Shown piece by piece: positions 44,252-53,349 of a stretch of 64,000 nucleotides of DNA. Source of the DNA: an uncultured Oscillospiraceae bacterium. Its GTDB lineage: Bacteria; Bacillota; Clostridia; Oscillospirales; Ruminococcaceae. Positions within the stretch are counted from its first letter, which is position 1, and every line of letters begins with the position of its first letter. The stretch covers positions 1 through 64,000 of the forward strand of contig URKR01000001.1 in NCBI GenBank assembly GCA_900548355.1, written 5' to 3'. Position numbers and translations under genes: made by a program. Below the pieces are notes generated by a model. That model made no database searches and was not told where the DNA came from. It saw only the letters and a list, made by a program, of their open reading frames with translations.

Positions 44252-46726
44252 ATGGCAAATTCGTGCACGACTATCGTGAATATCTATCATTTCATCCGTA
44301 TGTCCCACCAGGAGCCCAGCACTTTTTTGCAGGCGGATTTTGACACAATCGTCCGCCAGATACGGCTGCTGAAACAGTATGGGCTGCCCTCTACCTATGC
44401 GCTCAAATATGACGCGCTGATGAACCCTTGTTACCAGCAACTGCTGCGCAGTGAAACCGACGCAAACGACGAAATTGCTGCCTGGTGGGAAATTACAGAA
44501 CCGCTCTGCCGTCGGGCCGGGGTGCGGTTTCCCGGCGCGCAGTCAGACCTCTTTGATGAGCGGGTTGACAGTGCCTATAGTGTAGGTTACGACCCCGATG
44601 AACGCTGTGCGCTGGTGGATGCCTACATGCAGGATTTTGCCGCGGTGTTTGGGTATTACCCCAAGACGATAGGTTCCTGGGTGCTTGATCCGGTCACCAT
44701 CGCTTATGCACAGGAGAAATACGGCGTTATCGGGGCGGCTATCTGCCGGGATCAGCTCGGCACCGATGGCTTTACTTTGTGGGGAGGGGTTCCGAACGGG
44801 ATCTACTACCCCAGCAGGGCCAACGAATATCTGCCCGCACAAACGCGGGATGGACAGCTTCCGGTCGCCATGTTTCGCCTGCTTGCGCCTGACCCGGTCT
44901 TTTCCTTTGAACAGGATGCCCGCCCCGGGCTGAGCGGCGTCTATACGCTGGAACCTTGCTGCACAAACGGCCGTGACCCTGAAAGGATCAGATGGTATTT
45001 TGCCTGCCTCACCGATACCGACCGCTGCGGTGTGGGGTACGCTCAGGTGGGCCAGGAAAACAACTTCCTGTGGGAGAATATTCGCCCCGGCTTTGAACCC
45101 CAGCTGCGCCAGCTTTTGGCGCTGAGCCGGGCGGGGAAGCTGCGGATTGAGACGATGGCGGAATCCGCCGCCTGGTTCAGCCGTAAGTATGCCCGCACGC
45201 CGCCGCTTTCCTGGCCGGCTGTCACCGATTGGCAAGGAGGTTCTGCAGGGCAGAAAGGGGACGCGCAGCCCGGTGCGCTCTGGTATGCCGGCGCATATTA
45301 TCGCATAGGCTTTTTGGCGGAGGCCGGCAGGCTGCGGATACGGGACTGGTTTTTGTATGATGAGCGGTTCCCCTCGCGTTATCTTGAAAAAGGATTGCTG
45401 CGCCAGCGCAGGGAAGCAACCGCAGAGGGGCGGGTACCGCCGCCGGCGGCCAGTGTATGTGAAGCGCTGCCGCTGCTGTTCGCCCCTAAATGGATGGCGG
45501 AAGCGGCCGCCGCAGGTGCGCCGATTGAAAGGCCGTTTGTTCGTCTTCTCCAGGGCGGAGCCGAACCGGTTGGAAAGATATCGTTCTCCGCGCCGGATGC
45601 ATGGTCTGCCAGCGCGGTGCTGGAGGTGCCGAAGGGCCGTTTTGAGCTCCGCATGGAAGAACAGATGATCCGCATCAAACTGCTGAGCGAGGAAGAACAC
45701 ACTCCTTTTGCACTGCAGTTCGACGTGCTCCCGGTATTGGAAGCAGTGGATGGCCGCATGGTTGTGCTGTGCCAGGAAACGTTTCGCTACCATTTTGTGG
45801 TGCAAAAAGGGAAACCGGTTTGTGAAACAGCCGGCCAATTGAAGATTTGGTCACAGCAAAACGAGATTTGTCTTGCTCTGGGGCCGGAACCCGATCAAAA
45901 AACAGCGGAGACGGTGCTGACGGACGCGTATCGACGTGATCCGTCTCCTTCGGATGGCTATGTGCCTCGCTGGGTGCGCGAACCTGCAGACCCGGCCCGG
46001 GCGCCGGTGCCTGCGCCGGTGTTTGAGCCGGAAGAGAGCCTGTTTGATTTTGGCCGGCCGGCAGTTGTAGAATTGTCCTGCCCGGACGAAAAGGCCCAGC
46101 TACGGTATACGTTGGACGGTACGGAACCAAACGGCAATTCGCCGCTTTACCAGGCGCCGCTCACCTTGCGCAGTGACGCCAGGCTGCGCGCCAAAGCGTT
46201 TTTGCCAGATGGACGCTGCAGCGAACCGGCATGGGCGGACTATCGGTTTGGCTGGCGGGATATTCGGCTGACAAGCGAAACGCTTTTCGATACACGTCCG
46301 GTTTTTTGTCAGGAAGGGATTGAGGCACTGCTCTCGCCGCGCCGGGGAAGTTTGGATTATCAGGACGGCCGCTGGCTGGCAACTTTGCAAGATCTGGTTC
46401 TGACCTGTCTGCTGCCGGAAGAACGGTTCTTGCACACGGTGGAATTGGGCTTTTTAAGTCATCACCGCAGTGGCATTGTGTTTCCTGAGCTTCTGGAACT
46501 CTACCTGGGGGAGGACGAGAAATCTTTGGAACTGACGGATATACTGCGCCTGCCATGTCAGCCGGCTGAGCGTGAGATCTGCCGGAAAGACCTGGGGTTT
46601 CATCCCTGCCGTTCGGCGCGCTGCGTGAAGGTAGTGGCGCGCCGGTATGACCGTATGCCTGGCTGGTGCTGTTACAAGGGCGTACCGGATGTATTTACCC
46701 TGGCGGATAGTTTGATCCTGAACTGA
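44252..46726 (+). CDS. large protein of unknown function with a Fn3-associated/HexC-like domain
   Basis: An 824-residue protein without signal peptide. The first 330 residues resemble the glycoside hydrolase/deacetylase superfamily (NIYHFIRMSHQEP; the SWVLDPVTIAYAQEKYGV and LWGGVPNGIYYPSRANEYLP region). The middle is unassigned. Residues about 605-660 (LRYTLDGTEPNGNSPLYQAP) fit the chitobiase/hexosaminidase C-terminal domain, which often accompanies sugar-acting enzymes. A cytosolic or unconventionally exported glycan enzyme is an inference. CTGGAGGTAGAGT gives the start. It is monocistronic behind its own promoter and a G10 tract. Confidence 0.7.
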   Translation: MANSCTTIVNIYHFIRMSHQEPSTFLQADFDTIVRQIRLLKQYGLPSTYALKYDALMNPCYQQLLRSETDANDEIAAWWEITEPLCRRAGVRFPGAQSDLFDERVDSAYSVGYDPDERCALVDAYMQDFAAVFGYYPKTIGSWVLDPVTIAYAQEKYGVIGAAICRDQLGTDGFTLWGGVPNGIYYPSRANEYLPAQTRDGQLPVAMFRLLAPDPVFSFEQDARPGLSGVYTLEPCCTNGRDPERIRWYFACLTDTDRCGVGYAQVGQENNFLWENIRPGFEPQLRQLLALSRAGKLRIETMAESAAWFSRKYARTPPLSWPAVTDWQGGSAGQKGDAQPGALWYAGAYYRIGFLAEAGRLRIRDWFLYDERFPSRYLEKGLLRQRREATAEGRVPPPAASVCEALPLLFAPKWMAEAAAAGAPIERPFVRLLQGGAEPVGKISFSAPDAWSASAVLEVPKGRFELRMEEQMIRIKLLSEEEHTPFALQFDVLPVLEAVDGRMVVLCQETFRYHFVVQKGKPVCETAGQLKIWSQQNEICLALGPEPDQKTAETVLTDAYRRDPSPSDGYVPRWVREPADPARAPVPAPVFEPEESLFDFGRPAVVELSCPDEKAQLRYTLDGTEPNGNSPLYQAPLTLRSDARLRAKAFLPDGRCSEPAWADYRFGWRDIRLTSETLFDTRPVFCQEGIEALLSPRRGSLDYQDGRWLATLQDLVLTCLLPEERFLHTVELGFLSHHRSGIVFPELLELYLGEDEKSLELTDILRLPCQPAEREICRKDLGFHPCRSARCVKVVARRYDRMPGWCCYKGVPDVFTLADSLILN

Positions 46727-46809
46727 GCGCTTTGGCGGGGCTGCGCAGTCTATCTGCCCTGGGACATTGGCTTAAAACCGAAGAATGAACGGAAAAATCC
46801 CCAAAACGC

Positions 46810-46838
46810 TTGTATCTTGCGCGCATTTCGTATATAAT
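46810..46838 (+). promoter_or_regulatory. promoter of the aminotransferase gene
   Basis: TTGTAT (46810-46815), 17 bases and TATAAT (46833-46838), about 90 bases before the start. Confidence 0.6.
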
Positions 46839-46927
46839 TATCTGTATGTCTGGGCTTTTGCGGGGCGTATGGCGCCCGCCGGTGGAAGGAACAGCCCAGC
46901 TTGATTGCACATAGAGGGGGACGCAGT

Positions 46928-48211
46928 ATGTCTGAATATCGTTCGATGACACGGGAAGAATTGCAGGCAGAGAAGGCCGGGCTTGAAAAATCGTACGCTG
47001 ATTTCAAAGCGCTGGGCCTGAAGCTGAATATGGCTCGCGGCAAACCCGGTCCGCATCAGATGGATCTGGCGATGGATCTGCTTAAAATGGATGACTACAC
47101 CACCACTGCAGACGGTACCGATGCGCGCAATTATGGCAATCTGGAAGGCCTGCAGGAAGCGCGTGCCCTGTTTGGTGAAATTATGGGCGTTGCGCCGGAA
47201 AATGTTTTTGTTGGCGGCAATTCCAGTCTGGAACTTATGTACAGCATGGTCAACATCGGGTACTGCTTCGGTTTTCAGGATTCACCCTGCCCGTGGTCGA
47301 AGGTCGAGCGCCCGAAATTTCTTTGCCCGGTTCCCGGTTATGACCGCCACTTCCGCATTACGGAGGAATTTGGCATCGAGATGATCAATGTCCCGATGAC
47401 CGAAACTGGTCCTGACATGGATATGGTGGAAAGACTTGTTGCCGAAGACCCCTCCATCAAGGGAATCTGGTGTGTGCCGCAGTACTCGAACCCCGATGGG
47501 TATACCTACAGCGACGAGACGGTTCGGCGGTTTGCTTCGATGAAAACGGCGGCGCCGGACTTCAAGATCTTCTGGGACGAAGCGTACATTGTCCATCATC
47601 TGACCGACGAAATCATCGAAATCCCGGTTCTGCTTGAAGAAAGCCGCAAGTACGGAAATGAGGACCGTGTCTTCATGTTCACCTCCACAAGCAAAATCAC
47701 CTTCCCTGGCGGCGGTGTTTCGGCTTTTGCCTGCAGTGACGCTTCGATGAAATATGTCTGCAAGCGGTTTGAAGTGAAGATTATCAGCTACGACAAGATG
47801 AACCAGCTGCGCCATGTTCGCTTTTTGCGCAACAAAGCCGGTGTGCTGGCCCACATGCTCAAGCATCGCCGCCGCTTGGTGCCCTGCTTTGACGCGGTCA
47901 AAACCACCTTTGCCCAGGAGCTGACCCCTTGCGGTGATATCGCCCACTGGACCAACCCCAAAGGCGGCTATTTTATCAGCCTTTATGTTATGCCCGGCTG
48001 CGCCAAGCGGGTTGCCCAGCTTTGCAAAGAAGCCGGCTTGATTCTGACCGGCGCCGGCGCCGCGTATCCGTATGGCCGTGACCCCGAGGATTCCCACCTG
48101 CGCATCGCCCCGACCTACCCCAGTTTGGAAGAAGTTGAAAAGGCATCGCTGCTGCTCACCGTCTGTGTGCGGCTGGCTGTGGTGGAAAAGCTGCTCAGCG
48201 AGGCGGAATAA
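46928..48211 (+). CDS. PLP-dependent aminotransferase (fold type I, aspartate aminotransferase 1c-like)
   Basis: A 427-residue enzyme with the PLP lysine in TSTSKITFPGGGVS, aspartate-aminotransferase-like WDEAYIVHHL and the GNSSLELMYS cofactor loop. The opening MSEYRSMTREELQAEKAGL and MARGKPGPHQ fit the MocR-like/alanine or aspartate 1c subgroup. Substrate uncertain, probably aspartate. GAGGGGGACGCAGT precedes the ATG. secDF follows 63 bases later. Confidence 0.82.
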   Translation: MSEYRSMTREELQAEKAGLEKSYADFKALGLKLNMARGKPGPHQMDLAMDLLKMDDYTTTADGTDARNYGNLEGLQEARALFGEIMGVAPENVFVGGNSSLELMYSMVNIGYCFGFQDSPCPWSKVERPKFLCPVPGYDRHFRITEEFGIEMINVPMTETGPDMDMVERLVAEDPSIKGIWCVPQYSNPDGYTYSDETVRRFASMKTAAPDFKIFWDEAYIVHHLTDEIIEIPVLLEESRKYGNEDRVFMFTSTSKITFPGGGVSAFACSDASMKYVCKRFEVKIISYDKMNQLRHVRFLRNKAGVLAHMLKHRRRLVPCFDAVKTTFAQELTPCGDIAHWTNPKGGYFISLYVMPGCAKRVAQLCKEAGLILTGAGAAYPYGRDPEDSHLRIAPTYPSLEEVEKASLLLTVCVRLAVVEKLLSEAE

Positions 48212-48274
48212 CCCCGCTTTGTATATAATATGCGCCTGCGGGGACAGTCCTCGCAGGCTTATTGGGAGGTAGCT

Positions 48275-50593
48275 ATGAACAAGAGAGGGAAGTCATGGCA
48301 GTTTGTTGTCGTGGCGCTTCTGATCGTACTGTTTTCGCTGTCGGCCCTGTTGGGCTTCAGCTATCAGTACGGGGATACCAAAACCACCTATGTCAAAGGT
48401 GCGGCTGATATCCGTTTCGGCATTGATATCCGCGGCGGCGTGGACGTTACGTTTGTGCCGGCCGGCGATATGGATGCCACGCCAGAACAGCTTTCGGCTG
48501 CGCAGACGGTCATTGAGGACCGCTTGATCGGCCTTGGCGTAACGGATTATGAATCCTATGTGGACAGTGCGCGTGACCGTATCATTGTGCGCTTTCCCTG
48601 GCGCAGCGACGAGACGGACTTTGACCCGCAGAGCGCGATTGATGAGATTGGCACCACTGCCGAAATGGTTTTCCGCAAAGGCAGCACAGCTGACGGCGAT
48701 GAAATCTTGACCGGTGATGATGTCAGCTCGGCCACAGCCGGCTACAGCCAGACAGAAGGCTATGTTGTTCAGCTGGAATTCAGCGAAAGCGGCACGCAGA
48801 AGTTTGCGGATGCAACGACTGAGCTTGCCCCTGACAGCGGTACAATCAGCATCTGGCTGGATGAGGAAAACATCAGCACGGCGACTGTTGAAGAGGCCAT
48901 CACCGACGGACGCGCCATCATTCGCGGCAACTTCACCCAGGAAGAAGCCGCAACCCTGGCCAACCAGATCAATTCCGGCGCGCTGCCGTTTGCCCTTTCG
49001 GCTGAAAGTTACTCGACAATCAGCCCGACGCTTGGCGTGCGCAGCCTGGAAGTGATGGTGCTGGCCGGTATCATTGCGTTTGTTGCGGTTGCGCTGATTA
49101 TGGTTGTACGCTACCGTTTGCCCGGTACGATTGCGGTTCTTTCGCTGTTTGGCCAGGTAGCGGCTACGCTGGCTGTGGTTTCTGGCTATTTCCCGGTATT
49201 TGCCGGCTCAACCTTGACCTTGCCCGGCATTGCAGGTATCATCCTGGGCATTGGTATGGGTGTGGACGCCAACGTTATCACGGCGGAGCGCATTCGGGAA
49301 GAACTTGGCAAAAAGAAGACGCTGGACGGCGCGATCGCCAACGGCCTTAAGATGGGCTTGACCCCGATTATTGACGGTAACGTTACCATTGTGATTGTGG
49401 CAGCTATCCTGATGGGGGCCTTTGGCCCGACCGACGGGTTCTGGGCCACCGTGTTCAGCCCTGTGTTCCGCTGGTTTGGCACATCCACGGCCGGCACGGT
49501 TTATTCCTTTGGCTTTACTTTGCTCACCAGCGTGCTGCTCAACTTTGTCTTCGGCGTTTTTGCAACCCGCGTGATGTTGCGTGGTGCCTCCCGTATCAAG
49601 GCGTTGCGCAGCCCCTGGCTGTATGGCGGCGCCAAAAGCGGCGAAACCCCGCCATATAAAGTGCCGCATATCAATTTTGTTGGAAATCGCAAAAAGTACT
49701 ATGCGGTTTCCGGTGTGCTGATCGCGGTGATCCTCGTCTTTTCGGTCGTATTCGGCGTCAAGATGGACGTTGAATTCCGCGGCGGCACAATGCTGACGCT
49801 CAGCTATCAGGGCGAAGTGGATCTTGATGCGGTGGAACAGACCGTCAGCGAGACAACCGGCCAGCAAAACCTGAATGTGCAGACTGGTTCCGATATTGCG
49901 GGTAACCAGACAATGACGATTACAATGCCGGGCAGCGAGAATATGTCCACCGAGGAGATGGATACGCTGATGCAGGCGCTGACCGCGCAGTACCCCGACA
50001 ATGCGTTTGAGGAAAACGAAATCAACAATGTAAACCCGACCATCGGCAATGAATTTTTGCTCAAGAGCGTGGTGGCCGTGGTGACAGCCTGTGTGCTGAT
50101 CTTGGTTTATGTGGCATATCGTTTCCGCAAAGTGGGCGGCCTGGAAGGCGGCGCCACGGCGATTGTTGCGCTGTTGCATGATATGTTCATTGTATTCGGC
50201 GTGTTTGTGCTGCTCCGCATCCCGCTTAATGGCAACTTCATTGCGGCAATGCTGACGATCCTCGGATATTCGATCAACGATACCGTTGTCATCTATGACC
50301 GTATCCGGGAAAACAGCGCGCTTTACGGCAAACGGATGGCGCGAGGCGAGCTGGTCAACCTGTCGATCAACCAGAGCTTCGGCCGCTCGCTGATGACATC
50401 GATTACCACCTGTGTGGCGCTTGCGATTGTATGCGTGGTATCGATTGTCTTCAACCTTGAAAGCATCTTTACCTTCGCGCTGCCGCTGCTTTTTGGTATG
50501 GTCAGCGGCGTGTACAGCACGGTCTGCATTGCCAGCCAGCTCTGGCTGGACTGGCAGAACCACAAGAAGGCTCTGCCGCGCAAGAAGGCATAA
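48275..50593 (+). CDS. secDF: fused SecD/SecF protein translocase subunit
   Basis: A 772-residue single polypeptide. The SecD half (about 1-450) has RFGIDIRGGVDV, a large periplasmic-side domain, and the GIGMGVDANVI membrane signature. The SecF half (about 465-772) has VEFRGGTML and NDTVVIYDRIRENS. It helps release and pull translocated proteins through SecYEG at the membrane. Fusion into one chain is common in Firmicutes. TTGGGAGGTAGCT precedes the ATG. yajC is not in the window. Confidence 0.95.
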   Translation: MNKRGKSWQFVVVALLIVLFSLSALLGFSYQYGDTKTTYVKGAADIRFGIDIRGGVDVTFVPAGDMDATPEQLSAAQTVIEDRLIGLGVTDYESYVDSARDRIIVRFPWRSDETDFDPQSAIDEIGTTAEMVFRKGSTADGDEILTGDDVSSATAGYSQTEGYVVQLEFSESGTQKFADATTELAPDSGTISIWLDEENISTATVEEAITDGRAIIRGNFTQEEAATLANQINSGALPFALSAESYSTISPTLGVRSLEVMVLAGIIAFVAVALIMVVRYRLPGTIAVLSLFGQVAATLAVVSGYFPVFAGSTLTLPGIAGIILGIGMGVDANVITAERIREELGKKKTLDGAIANGLKMGLTPIIDGNVTIVIVAAILMGAFGPTDGFWATVFSPVFRWFGTSTAGTVYSFGFTLLTSVLLNFVFGVFATRVMLRGASRIKALRSPWLYGGAKSGETPPYKVPHINFVGNRKKYYAVSGVLIAVILVFSVVFGVKMDVEFRGGTMLTLSYQGEVDLDAVEQTVSETTGQQNLNVQTGSDIAGNQTMTITMPGSENMSTEEMDTLMQALTAQYPDNAFEENEINNVNPTIGNEFLLKSVVAVVTACVLILVYVAYRFRKVGGLEGGATAIVALLHDMFIVFGVFVLLRIPLNGNFIAAMLTILGYSINDTVVIYDRIRENSALYGKRMARGELVNLSINQSFGRSLMTSITTCVALAIVCVVSIVFNLESIFTFALPLLFGMVSGVYSTVCIASQLWLDWQNHKKALPRKKA

Positions 50594-50635
50594 AACCGCG
50601 ACCGGCAGCCTCATCAAAAACAGGAGGATTTTGCA

Positions 50636-51124
50636 ATGCGATGCCCTTATTGCGGTGCGGTGGATTCCAAGGTGATTGATTCCCGCCCGACTGAAGACGG
50701 AGAAAAGATCCGCCGCCGCCGGGAATGCCTGAGCTGTAAAAAGCGGTTCACGACTTATGAAATTGTTGAGACTGTGCCGCTGATGGTGGTCAAAAAGGAT
50801 CATTCCCGGGAAGTGTTTGACCGGCAGAAACTGCTCAATGGTATGCTTCGTGCCTGTGAAAAGCGGCCGGTCAGCTACCAGCAGCTGGATGCGGCGGTGA
50901 GCCGCATTGAGCAAAAGCTGCTCAACTCTTATGACCGGGAGGTCTCATCCATCCATATCGGAGACCTTGCGATGGAGGAACTCAAAAAGATGGATGATGT
51001 CGCATATGTGCGGTTCGCCTCCGTTTATCGCCAGTTCAGCGATGTCAACACCTTTATGAACGAGCTGAAAGATCTGCTGGATTCCCGTTCTATCTCCGCA
51101 ACGAACAATCCTGAGAACGGCTGA
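50636..51124 (+). CDS. nrdR: transcriptional repressor NrdR
   Basis: A 162-residue protein with an N-terminal zinc ribbon (MRCPYCG ... [12 protein letters not shown]) and an ATP-cone domain (about 49-139, [16 protein letters not shown]). NrdR represses ribonucleotide reductase genes when dATP is high. CAGGAGGATTTTGCA precedes the ATG. A terminator follows the stop. No ribonucleotide reductase gene is in the window. Confidence 0.96.
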   Translation: MRCPYCGAVDSKVIDSRPTEDGEKIRRRRECLSCKKRFTTYEIVETVPLMVVKKDHSREVFDRQKLLNGMLRACEKRPVSYQQLDAAVSRIEQKLLNSYDREVSSIHIGDLAMEELKKMDDVAYVRFASVYRQFSDVNTFMNELKDLLDSRSISATNNPENG

Positions 51125-51144
51125 TTGACACGCCGATCAACAAA

Positions 51145-51185
51145 ACAAAGCTGCGTCCTGCCTGGAGGGACGCAGCTTTGTTTGC
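51145..51185 (+). terminator. terminator after nrdR
   Basis: ACAAAGCTGCGTCC pairs with GGACGCAGCTTTGT around a nine-base loop and is followed by TTTGC. On the other strand it also faces the GNAT gene. Confidence 0.8.
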
Positions 51186-51234
51186 TTTGCGGAAGAAGAG
51201 GCAGATGTGGGGACTGCTGACAAGTAAAACAACT

Positions 51235-51729
51235 TTACAGCGCCGCCCGGTAGCGCTTCAGCTGGACCGGCTGCCCATAGGGGACCATCTGCTCGCTGCC
51301 ATCGGCCTGAAATCTGCGGTGCTCATAAAAACCGATCGCTTTTGCGTTGGTGGCCAGTACCCAAAGTGTGACCTCGGTGCAGCCGCGCGATCTCAGGGCC
51401 TGACAGGCTTCGTCCATCAATCGTGTGCCCAGCCCATACCCCTGGCAGCGCTGCAACAGATATATTCCGTCGATCTCGCCGCAGGTGGGCGCGGCATCGT
51501 TATCCCGGCTTATGCTGTAACCACAAAAGCCGATGGGTGAACCATCTTCCTCTGCCAGGAACATATCCCGGCAGCCGTTGCGCAGAAAAATTGCTGCGCT
51601 CTTCTCGGCACTGCCTTTGGACAGGTAGCCGGGGTCAAGCTGCCCGGCATAGGTTTCGCACCAGCAGGTATAATGCAGGTATCCGAGTGCGGAGGCGTCG
51701 GCTTTGGTGGCTGTGCGAATCGTATACAT
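51235..51729 (-). CDS. GNAT family N-acetyltransferase
   Basis: A 164-residue GNAT protein. The pyrophosphate-binding loop reads QGYGLGTRLMDEA, followed by the beta-bulge NAKAIGFYEHRRF. It starts MYTIRTATKADASALGYLHYTCW. Substrate unknown. CAAGGAGGGTGAAGC precedes the ATG. It is the last gene of a minus-strand run of MoxR, VWA and LRR genes, 41 bases after the MoxR stop. Confidence 0.85.
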   Translation of the reverse strand: MYTIRTATKADASALGYLHYTCWCETYAGQLDPGYLSKGSAEKSAAIFLRNGCRDMFLAEEDGSPIGFCGYSISRDNDAAPTCGEIDGIYLLQRCQGYGLGTRLMDEACQALRSRGCTEVTLWVLATNAKAIGFYEHRRFQADGSEQMVPYGQPVQLKRYRAAL

Positions 51730-51770
51730 GCTTCACCCTCCTTGTCAAATGTGATGTTTCAGGGGGATCG

Positions 51771-53306
51771 TCAGAAATCGGCGCTGCCTTCATGCTGGCG
51801 GATCTCGTCACGATCAAGCTCTGCCAAGATATCATCCTCATCCTCGTGCAGAAGCAGCCGCTTGGAGTAAATGTCAAACCGTTCACATTCGTTTTCTGCC
51901 AGGAAAGCGGCGGAATCCGGCCCCAGAGCGAGCTCGTTGATGAAGACTACCATCTCCTGCCCGTCGGGGAAGGCGCGCTCCATAAAGTCAAAGGCCGCCT
52001 CCAGCGCATCGCCGGCTACAGCAACGGCCTGCTCGCGGCGGCGTACCTGTGCATTAAAGCCGGCGCGCACCGTGTCAAACGCTTCCTCGTGGTCCATATG
52101 GGCGTAAAGTTTTTGCCCCCAGCCGCGTAACAAGGCGAGTGCCCGGGCCTGGGCGGCACAAGCTTCGGCTGTGACCTGCCCGGATGTCTTTTGGGCAGTA
52201 AGGGCACTTTCCTGCCCGTCACAGACCGTACGGAACAGTACGTCGGCATCTGCGTCGGGGGATGCGTTTAAGGCGCGTTTGAAGCTGCGCAACTGCCGGT
52301 AACAGACGTCGGTTGTCTCGTCCGCGCGGCGCGCCTTGGCAAAGCGGGCGTTCAATCCAGCCAGCAGCAGGCTGACCAGGCTCATCCGCTCATCAAAGGC
52401 GGCATTCATCACGCGGACAAGAACCTTCTCGAATGGCCTGCCTTGCAGGATGTCTTCAACACCGTAGTCGGCGCGGTACTTTTCGTATAGCGTCCAGTAG
52501 GCGGCAAAATCGCGCGCAACCTCCGGATGACGCACATATTCGCCGATCAGCGCTTCATCCACCGGCAAACCCAGTGTGCCGGCTGCCTGCAAGTAGGCAG
52601 AAAGGTCCTCCCAACCACGGGCTGTTACAAACAGCGGGCCATCCACATCGTTTTCAACTTTGTAGAAATGCTGCGGCCGCAGTTCCAGATATGCTGTCAC
52701 GGCGGGGTGAAGCCTATGGGCGCGGGCGTATTCCTGCCAGACAGAGAGTTCCGGCTCGATATCAATCCGCCGCACACGGTCCAGTGTGACAAGGTCGAAA
52801 TCTCGTACGCTCTTGTTGTATTCGGGCGGGTTTCCGGCAGCCACAATGACCCATCCGGCTGGAACCGGCTGGTTGCCGAAGGTTTTTCCCTGTAAAAATT
52901 GCAACATGGTGGGGGCCAAGGTCTCCGAAACGCAGTTGATTTCGTCAATGAACAGGATGCCGTTGGCAAGGCCGGTCTGCTCCATTTTCTCATAAACGCT
53001 CGCGATAATCTCGCTCATTGTATATTCGGTTACACTGCGGTCGGCCCCGCCATAGTGGCGCTGGCGGATGAAGGGCAGGCCCACGGCGCTCTGCCGGGTG
53101 TGGTGGGTGATTGTGTAAGCAACCAGGGCAACGCCGCATTCCTGTGCAACCTGCTCCATAATTTGGGTTTTGCCGATGCCGGGCGGGCCCATCAGCAGGA
53201 TGGGCCGCTGCCGAATTGCCGGGATCAGGGGCGCGCCGGTGTCATCGGTGGCCAGGTAGGCGCGCACAGTATTCTCGATTTCCTGTTTGGCGCGTTTGAT
53301 ATCCAT
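51771..53306 (-). CDS. MoxR-type AAA+ ATPase
   Basis: A 511-residue protein. The N-terminal two thirds are a MoxR AAA+ module with Walker A MGPPGIGKTQ, Walker B ILFIDEINC, sensor-1 VAAGNPP and RVRRIDIEP. The C-terminal third is helical and charged. MoxR ATPases work with VWA proteins, often to insert metals or activate complexes, and the next upstream gene encodes a VWA protein. GGAGGATGGTACT precedes the ATG at 53306; the frame is open upstream but lies in the neighbour's end. Confidence 0.9.
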   Translation of the reverse strand: MDIKRAKQEIENTVRAYLATDDTGAPLIPAIRQRPILLMGPPGIGKTQIMEQVAQECGVALVAYTITHHTRQSAVGLPFIRQRHYGGADRSVTEYTMSEIIASVYEKMEQTGLANGILFIDEINCVSETLAPTMLQFLQGKTFGNQPVPAGWVIVAAGNPPEYNKSVRDFDLVTLDRVRRIDIEPELSVWQEYARAHRLHPAVTAYLELRPQHFYKVENDVDGPLFVTARGWEDLSAYLQAAGTLGLPVDEALIGEYVRHPEVARDFAAYWTLYEKYRADYGVEDILQGRPFEKVLVRVMNAAFDERMSLVSLLLAGLNARFAKARRADETTDVCYRQLRSFKRALNASPDADADVLFRTVCDGQESALTAQKTSGQVTAEACAAQARALALLRGWGQKLYAHMDHEEAFDTVRAGFNAQVRRREQAVAVAGDALEAAFDFMERAFPDGQEMVVFINELALGPDSAAFLAENECERFDIYSKRLLLHEDEDDILAELDRDEIRQHEGSADF

Positions 53307-53349
53307 AGTACCATCCTCCTCACTGCCGCCGTGCGGCAGGTGGTCTGTT

